Origin: Muribaculaceae bacterium
GTDB taxonomy: Bacteria > Bacteroidota > Bacteroidia > Bacteroidales > Muribaculaceae
NCBI GenBank assembly: GCA_023665425.1
Contig: JAMPDX010000003.1
Coordinates: 1-64,000 of the forward strand
DNA: 64,000 nucleotides
Direction: 5' to 3'
Shown here: one piece after another, positions 60,626 through 64,000 of the stretch
Layout of the letters: each line of letters opens with the position of its first letter
Numbering within the stretch: position 1 is the stretch's first letter
Position numbers and translations under genes: made by a program
Notes under the pieces: generated by a model
What the model saw: only the letters and a program-made list of their open reading frames with translations
Told to the model about the DNA's origin: nothing
Database searches by the model: none

Positions 60626-60761
60626 AGGATGTGCGTATGAGATAAGACTACCTACAAGAGTATGGGATAGACAACATTCCACTCCTAACCATTTACAAAG
60701 TCGAGTCCATTCAAAGTCCTAATAAAGGGTTTAGACATTATTGATTACAGTGGAACTCGCG

Positions 60762-60792
60762 AGCCCGAGACGGTCCCCGTCTCGGGCTTTCT
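60762..60792 (+). terminator. Terminator after the small membrane protein
   Basis: AGCCCGAGACGG (60762-60773) pairs perfectly with CCGTCTCGGGCT (60777-60788) around a 3-nt loop and is followed by TTCTG. It is a strong hairpin 136 bp after the stop codon. Confidence 0.85.
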
Positions 60793-60862
60793 GTATATAC
60801 ACGCAGGCAATAATGAAGGCATAATAAAAACATTGAAAATTCAGTTAGAAAATGCAGATAAT

Positions 60863-60894
60863 TTTGCATAGGTCAAAAAAATGGATTAAATTTG
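60863..60894 (+). promoter_or_regulatory. Promoter of glyA
   Basis: TTTG (60863-60866) and TAAATTTG (60887-60894) are 20 bp apart, with about 80 nt of leader before the glyA ATG. Confidence 0.78.
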
Positions 60895-60982
60895 CAGCGG
60901 AATTGAGAAGGTTTATCTCCCCGTTCCATATCTCTCTCACAATCAACTAAAATTATTTTTACCATATAAAAACACATTTGCA

Positions 60983-62263
60983 ATGCAAAGAGACAACACT
61001 GTTTTTGACATTATCGACCGCGAGCATCTTCGTCAGCGTCGCGGCGTGGAGCTGATTGCCAGCGAGAACTTCGTGTCAGATGAGGTAATGCGCGCTATGG
61101 GCTCATGCCTTACCAACAAGTATGCTGAAGGTTATCCTGCAAAGCGCTACTATGGTGGCTGCCAGGTGGTCGATGAGGCCGAAAACCTTGCTATAGAGCG
61201 TGCCAAGGCTCTGTTTGGCGCCGAGTGGGCCAACGTACAGCCTCATAGCGGTGCACAGGCTAATATGGCCGTATTCATGGCTTGCCTGCAGCCCGGTGAT
61301 ACTTTCATGGGTATGGACTTGAGCCACGGCGGTCACCTCAGCCATGGTAGCCCTGTAAACTTCTCAGGCCTCATGTTTAACCCCATCTCATACACAGTAG
61401 ATGCCGAGACCGGCCGTGTGAACTATGAGGAGCTGGAGCAGAAGGCTCGCGAGCACAAGCCTAAACTCATCATCGCCGGTGCCAGCGCTTATTCTCGCGA
61501 ATGGGATTATGCACGCATCCGCAAGATTGCCGATGAGATTGGCGCTATCTTCATGGTAGATATGGCTCACCCTGCAGGTCTTATCGCTGCCGGTCTGCTT
61601 GAGAACCCCGTGAAGCACGCCCACATCGTCACTACTACTACCCACAAGACTCTGCGCGGTCCCCGCGGTGGTATGATTCTCATGGGCAAAGACTTTGACA
61701 ACCCCTGGGGCAAGAAGACTCCCAAGGGTGAGATCAAGAAGATGAGCGCTCTGCTCGATTCTGCCGTCTTCCCCGGTGTACAGGGTGGCCCGCTCGAGCA
61801 CGTAATCGCCGCTAAAGCTGTTGCCTTCGGTGAGGCTCTTCAGCCCGAATGGAAGGAATATGCCCTTCAGGTGCAACGCAATGCCGCTGTAATGGCTCAG
61901 GCTCTCGTAGACAAGGGCTACAAAATCATCTCTGATGGCACTGACAACCACTGCATGCTGGTAGACCTCCGCACCAAGTTCCCCGAGATGAGCGGTAAGA
62001 AAGCTGAGCGTGTACTCGTGGAGGCTGACATCACTGCCAACAAGAACATGGTGCCCTACGACACTCGCAGCCCCTTCCTCACTTCAGGTCTACGCTTCGG
62101 TACCGCAGCTATCACAACACGTGGTGCCAAGGAAGACCTCATGATTAAGATCGTAGACCTCATCGACCGCGTACTCTCAAATGCTGATGATGAGACAGTC
62201 ATTGCTCAGGTACGTTCTGAAGTCAACGAGATGATGAACCAGTATCCCATGTTCGCATGGTAA
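60983..62263 (+). CDS. glyA: Serine hydroxymethyltransferase
   Basis: A 426-residue PLP enzyme that interconverts serine and glycine and charges folate with one-carbon units. [34 protein letters not shown] and [16 protein letters not shown] are signatures. The PLP Lys is Lys222 in [34 protein letters not shown] and [15 protein letters not shown] complete the fold. Strongly biased codon use suggests high expression. It stands alone with its own promoter and terminator. Confidence 0.97.
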   Translation: MQRDNTVFDIIDREHLRQRRGVELIASENFVSDEVMRAMGSCLTNKYAEGYPAKRYYGGCQVVDEAENLAIERAKALFGAEWANVQPHSGAQANMAVFMACLQPGDTFMGMDLSHGGHLSHGSPVNFSGLMFNPISYTVDAETGRVNYEELEQKAREHKPKLIIAGASAYSREWDYARIRKIADEIGAIFMVDMAHPAGLIAAGLLENPVKHAHIVTTTTHKTLRGPRGGMILMGKDFDNPWGKKTPKGEIKKMSALLDSAVFPGVQGGPLEHVIAAKAVAFGEALQPEWKEYALQVQRNAAVMAQALVDKGYKIISDGTDNHCMLVDLRTKFPEMSGKKAERVLVEADITANKNMVPYDTRSPFLTSGLRFGTAAITTRGAKEDLMIKIVDLIDRVLSNADDETVIAQVRSEVNEMMNQYPMFAW

Positions 62264-62283
62264 TATAACAATTACGGAACTTT

Positions 62284-62312
62284 AAGGCCGGGCCCCCACA
62301 GCCCGGCCTTTA
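62284..62312 (+). terminator. Terminator of glyA
   Basis: AAGGCCGGGC (62284-62293) pairs with GCCCGGCCTT (62301-62310) around a 7-nt loop, followed by TATTCC. Confidence 0.85.
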
Positions 62313-62369
62313 TTCCCTTATGTAAACCATAATTTGGTAAACATTTCAACCCCCTTTTCATAAATAGAA

Positions 62370-63017
62370 ATGAATAGATTACCTAAAATATTCATGGTGA
62401 CCGGCATAGGCACCGATGTAGGCAAGAGCTACGCTACCGGATGGCTGGCACGCGAACTGGCCAATAGCGGCCGCAATGTCATAACGCAGAAACTCATACA
62501 GACAGGCAACAAGGAGTATAGCGAAGATATCGATGTGCATCGCCGGGTGATGGGCATTCCGATGCAACCCCGCGACATTGACCACACCACCGCACCCATC
62601 ATCCTCTCCTACCCTGCCTCACCCCATTTGGCTGCAGAGATAGATGGTATCACTGTCGACTTTGAAGTTGCAGCCCAAGCCACTGTCAAGCTCGCCAAGG
62701 AATATGACACGGTAGTAATCGAGGGGGCCGGAGGCGCGCTGGTACCCCTTCACGATGATTATTTGACAGCCGATTATATGGCTGAGCATGGATTGCCGAC
62801 GGTGATTGTGACTAATGGCCAGCTCGGCTCAATCAATCACACATTGCTTACACTCGAGGCGCTAAGACAACGTGGTATTGACATCGTGGCAGTGGTTTAC
62901 AATCCTCATTTCGATACCGATAAAATCATCAGCGCGGACACACGCAAATACTTAAATACTTATCTATCTAAGCATTATAAAGATACAGTGTTTATAGAAA
63001 TGCCGCCGACACTTTGA
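62370..63017 (+). CDS. bioD: Dethiobiotin synthetase
   Basis: A 215-residue ATP-dependent carboxylase closing the ureido ring of dethiobiotin. The P-loop is VTGIGTDVGKSYATG, VITQKLIQTGNKEYSEDIDVH is the substrate region and VIEGAGGALVPL is the second nucleotide motif. Length is typical. No other biotin gene lies in the window, so the pathway is split. Confidence 0.93.
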   Translation: MNRLPKIFMVTGIGTDVGKSYATGWLARELANSGRNVITQKLIQTGNKEYSEDIDVHRRVMGIPMQPRDIDHTTAPIILSYPASPHLAAEIDGITVDFEVAAQATVKLAKEYDTVVIEGAGGALVPLHDDYLTADYMAEHGLPTVIVTNGQLGSINHTLLTLEALRQRGIDIVAVVYNPHFDTDKIISADTRKYLNTYLSKHYKDTVFIEMPPTL

Positions 63018-63034
63018 AAAAGCCGGCCATTTAG

Positions 63035-63064
63035 ATTGATAATCCGATTTTTTTTGTAACTTTG
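63035..63064 (+). promoter_or_regulatory. Promoter of the exonuclease gene (likely leaderless)
   Basis: TAACTTTG (63057-63064) is followed after only CAGT by the ATG at 63069. The -33 element 18 bp upstream is a weak ATTG (63035-63038). The transcript should start at or within the start codon. Confidence 0.6.
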
Positions 63065-63068
63065 CAGT

Positions 63069-63710
63069 ATGGTAGACCAAGCAAATCCCACATTGAGCAT
63101 TACAAAAGATGAGTTGGCGGAGTTGCCCATGGTGCAATATAATGCCGGGGCAACAATCATTGACTCGATTATCCATCTTGATAGTGCTATAGAGCACCTA
63201 CGCAACGCGCGTATCATAGGCTTTGACACAGAGACCCGTCCATCTTTTCGTAAGGGACAGAGCTTCAAGGTTTCCCTTCTGCAATTGGCTTCTCCGGAGC
63301 GTTGCTTTCTGTTCAGGCTCAATAAGTTGGGATTGCACCCCTTGCTGCGCGAGCTGCTCGAAGACGCAAATCTGCTAAAGGTGGGTGTATCACTGCGCGA
63401 TGACTTTAACTCGCTACACAAAATCAGCCCACTCTCCCCGGCGGGATTTGTAGATCTGCAGCAATACGTCAAACAATTTGGCATTATAGACAACTCTCTG
63501 AGCCGCATCTATGCCATCCTTTTTGGTAAAAGAATATCAAAAAATCAGCGACTTACCAATTGGGAAGGGGAGCGACTCACTCAAGCCCAAATCAACTACG
63601 CGGCCTTCGATGCAATAAGTTGTATTCAGATCTACGACTATCTTGAGGCCGGAAATTTTGACCCTACCCAATCACCATATCAAGTAATTCCGGAAGAAGA
63701 AAACACATAA
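63069..63710 (+). CDS. DEDD-family 3'-5' exonuclease (RNase D-like)
   Basis: A 213-residue exonuclease domain. Exo I is IIGFDTETRPSF (DxE), Exo II includes LKVGVSLRDDFNSL and Exo III is NYAAFDAISCIQIYDYL (YxxxD), so all four acidic residues are present. There is no HRDC domain, unlike E. coli RNase D (about 375 residues), so it is a stand-alone 3'-5' exonuclease acting on RNA or DNA. The next gene follows after 14 bp. Confidence 0.9.
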   Translation: MVDQANPTLSITKDELAELPMVQYNAGATIIDSIIHLDSAIEHLRNARIIGFDTETRPSFRKGQSFKVSLLQLASPERCFLFRLNKLGLHPLLRELLEDANLLKVGVSLRDDFNSLHKISPLSPAGFVDLQQYVKQFGIIDNSLSRIYAILFGKRISKNQRLTNWEGERLTQAQINYAAFDAISCIQIYDYLEAGNFDPTQSPYQVIPEEENT

Positions 63711-63724
63711 ATAAGTACCCCAAA

Positions 63725-63997
63725 ATGTCAGACAAGATTACCAACTCCCACTCTGGGAAATCGGGCAAGAAACCATATATCATAGTTGGCGCCCTGTTTA
63801 TATACATGCTTGTGATGGCGCTATATAACATTGATACTGTGACAGTGTATCATGACTATCTACGCTACTTTGGCACCCTGGGAGCCGAACTTGTGGTACT
63901 TGTCATCCTCTTCTTCGTGCTTCGCCGCCGCGAACGCCTCAAGCGAGAAAGGGAACAAGACCTCGCTCAAGCTGCGAAAGAACGGCAAGAGAAATAG
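63725..63997 (+). CDS. Small two-helix membrane protein
   Basis: A 90-residue protein with a polar, Lys/Ser-rich N-terminus (1-17), two transmembrane helices (about 18-36 and 47-66) and a strongly charged C-terminal helix (RRRERLKREREQDLAQAAKERQEK). Probably co-transcribed with the exonuclease. Function unknown. It ends 3 bp before the window end. Confidence 0.75.
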   Translation: MSDKITNSHSGKSGKKPYIIVGALFIYMLVMALYNIDTVTVYHDYLRYFGTLGAELVVLVILFFVLRRRERLKREREQDLAQAAKERQEK

Positions 63998-64000
63998 CCC

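Noticed and set aside
61388..61951. 187-codon open frame antisense to glyA
   Set aside because: Same reason: a shadow of a strongly codon-biased housekeeping gene.

Overview
This 64 kb window is chromosomal DNA from a member of the Bacteroidales, and the gene set fits a gut Muribaculaceae-like genome (family-level placement is inference). The evidence is: promoters of the Bacteroidetes type (TTTG, about 20 bp, TAnnTTTG) with little sign of Shine-Dalgarno sites, an exbB-exbD-exbD-tonB operon, a complete Na+-NQR operon, a type IX-secreted giant protein, an Ala/Lys/Glu-tailed bS16, TonB-receptor-like outer-membrane barrels and lipoproteins. No transposase, phage gene, CRISPR array or rRNA was seen.

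Layout. 115-2509 (minus) is an outer-membrane barrel gene preceded by relics of a peptide-maturation cluster. 3057-11735 is a plus-strand housekeeping run: nrnA-like DHH enzyme, DUF4827-like lipoprotein, glmM, sppA, lpxK, purine nucleoside phosphorylase, thiL. 12234-15727 (minus) has a Crp-type regulator, lysC, a GNAT enzyme and recR; 15828-17933 (plus) has engB, a GT2 glycosyltransferase and a GtrA protein. 18016-19189 (minus) is mtnN-luxS, divergent from a yciO/Sua5 gene; mdh, a thioredoxin lipoprotein and a flavin reductase-like gene follow. 22742-26083 (minus) is the TonB energising operon, then pgk. 27980-30099 is a kinase-RapZ fusion plus a MurU-like nucleotidyltransferase, probably for cell-wall sugar recycling. 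30402-37293 (minus) holds a LytS-type kinase, a LytTR regulator, a degenerate receiver and a secreted multidomain protein. 37336-44520 (minus) holds a hydrolase and nqrABCDEF. 44719-48038 (minus) holds TPR, PstS-like and small membrane proteins. From 56269 come rpsP, tRNA-Glu, prfA, pyrF, small envelope proteins, glyA, bioD, a 3'-5' exonuclease and a small membrane protein.

The most interesting part is 49066-56089: a radical SAM/SPASM enzyme, two small Cys-rich peptides with a shared leader and shared Cys spacing, an outer-membrane beta-barrel with a carboxypeptidase-regulatory-like domain, and an ABC exporter with an N-terminal C39 peptidase. Together these look like a complete ribosomal peptide (RiPP) pathway: precursor, modification, leader removal with inner-membrane export, and an outer-membrane component. 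I do not recognise the precursor family. At 2248-2509, about 47 kb away on the opposite strand, lie collapsed remnants of a second copy: the start of the same radical SAM gene, the start of the same leader and the last codons of the same ABC exporter, directly upstream of the barrel gene at 115-2229. So the locus existed at least twice in this genome and one copy has decayed to its barrel.

The second recurring theme is a set of palindromic intergenic elements (about 0.1-0.37 kb) with long terminal inverted arms. Many carry inner hairpins capped by a recurrent core around CATAGCTCGCTATG. Two copies of one kind (53807-53912 and 58617-58813) are short and long forms of the same element. Several abut start or stop codons.
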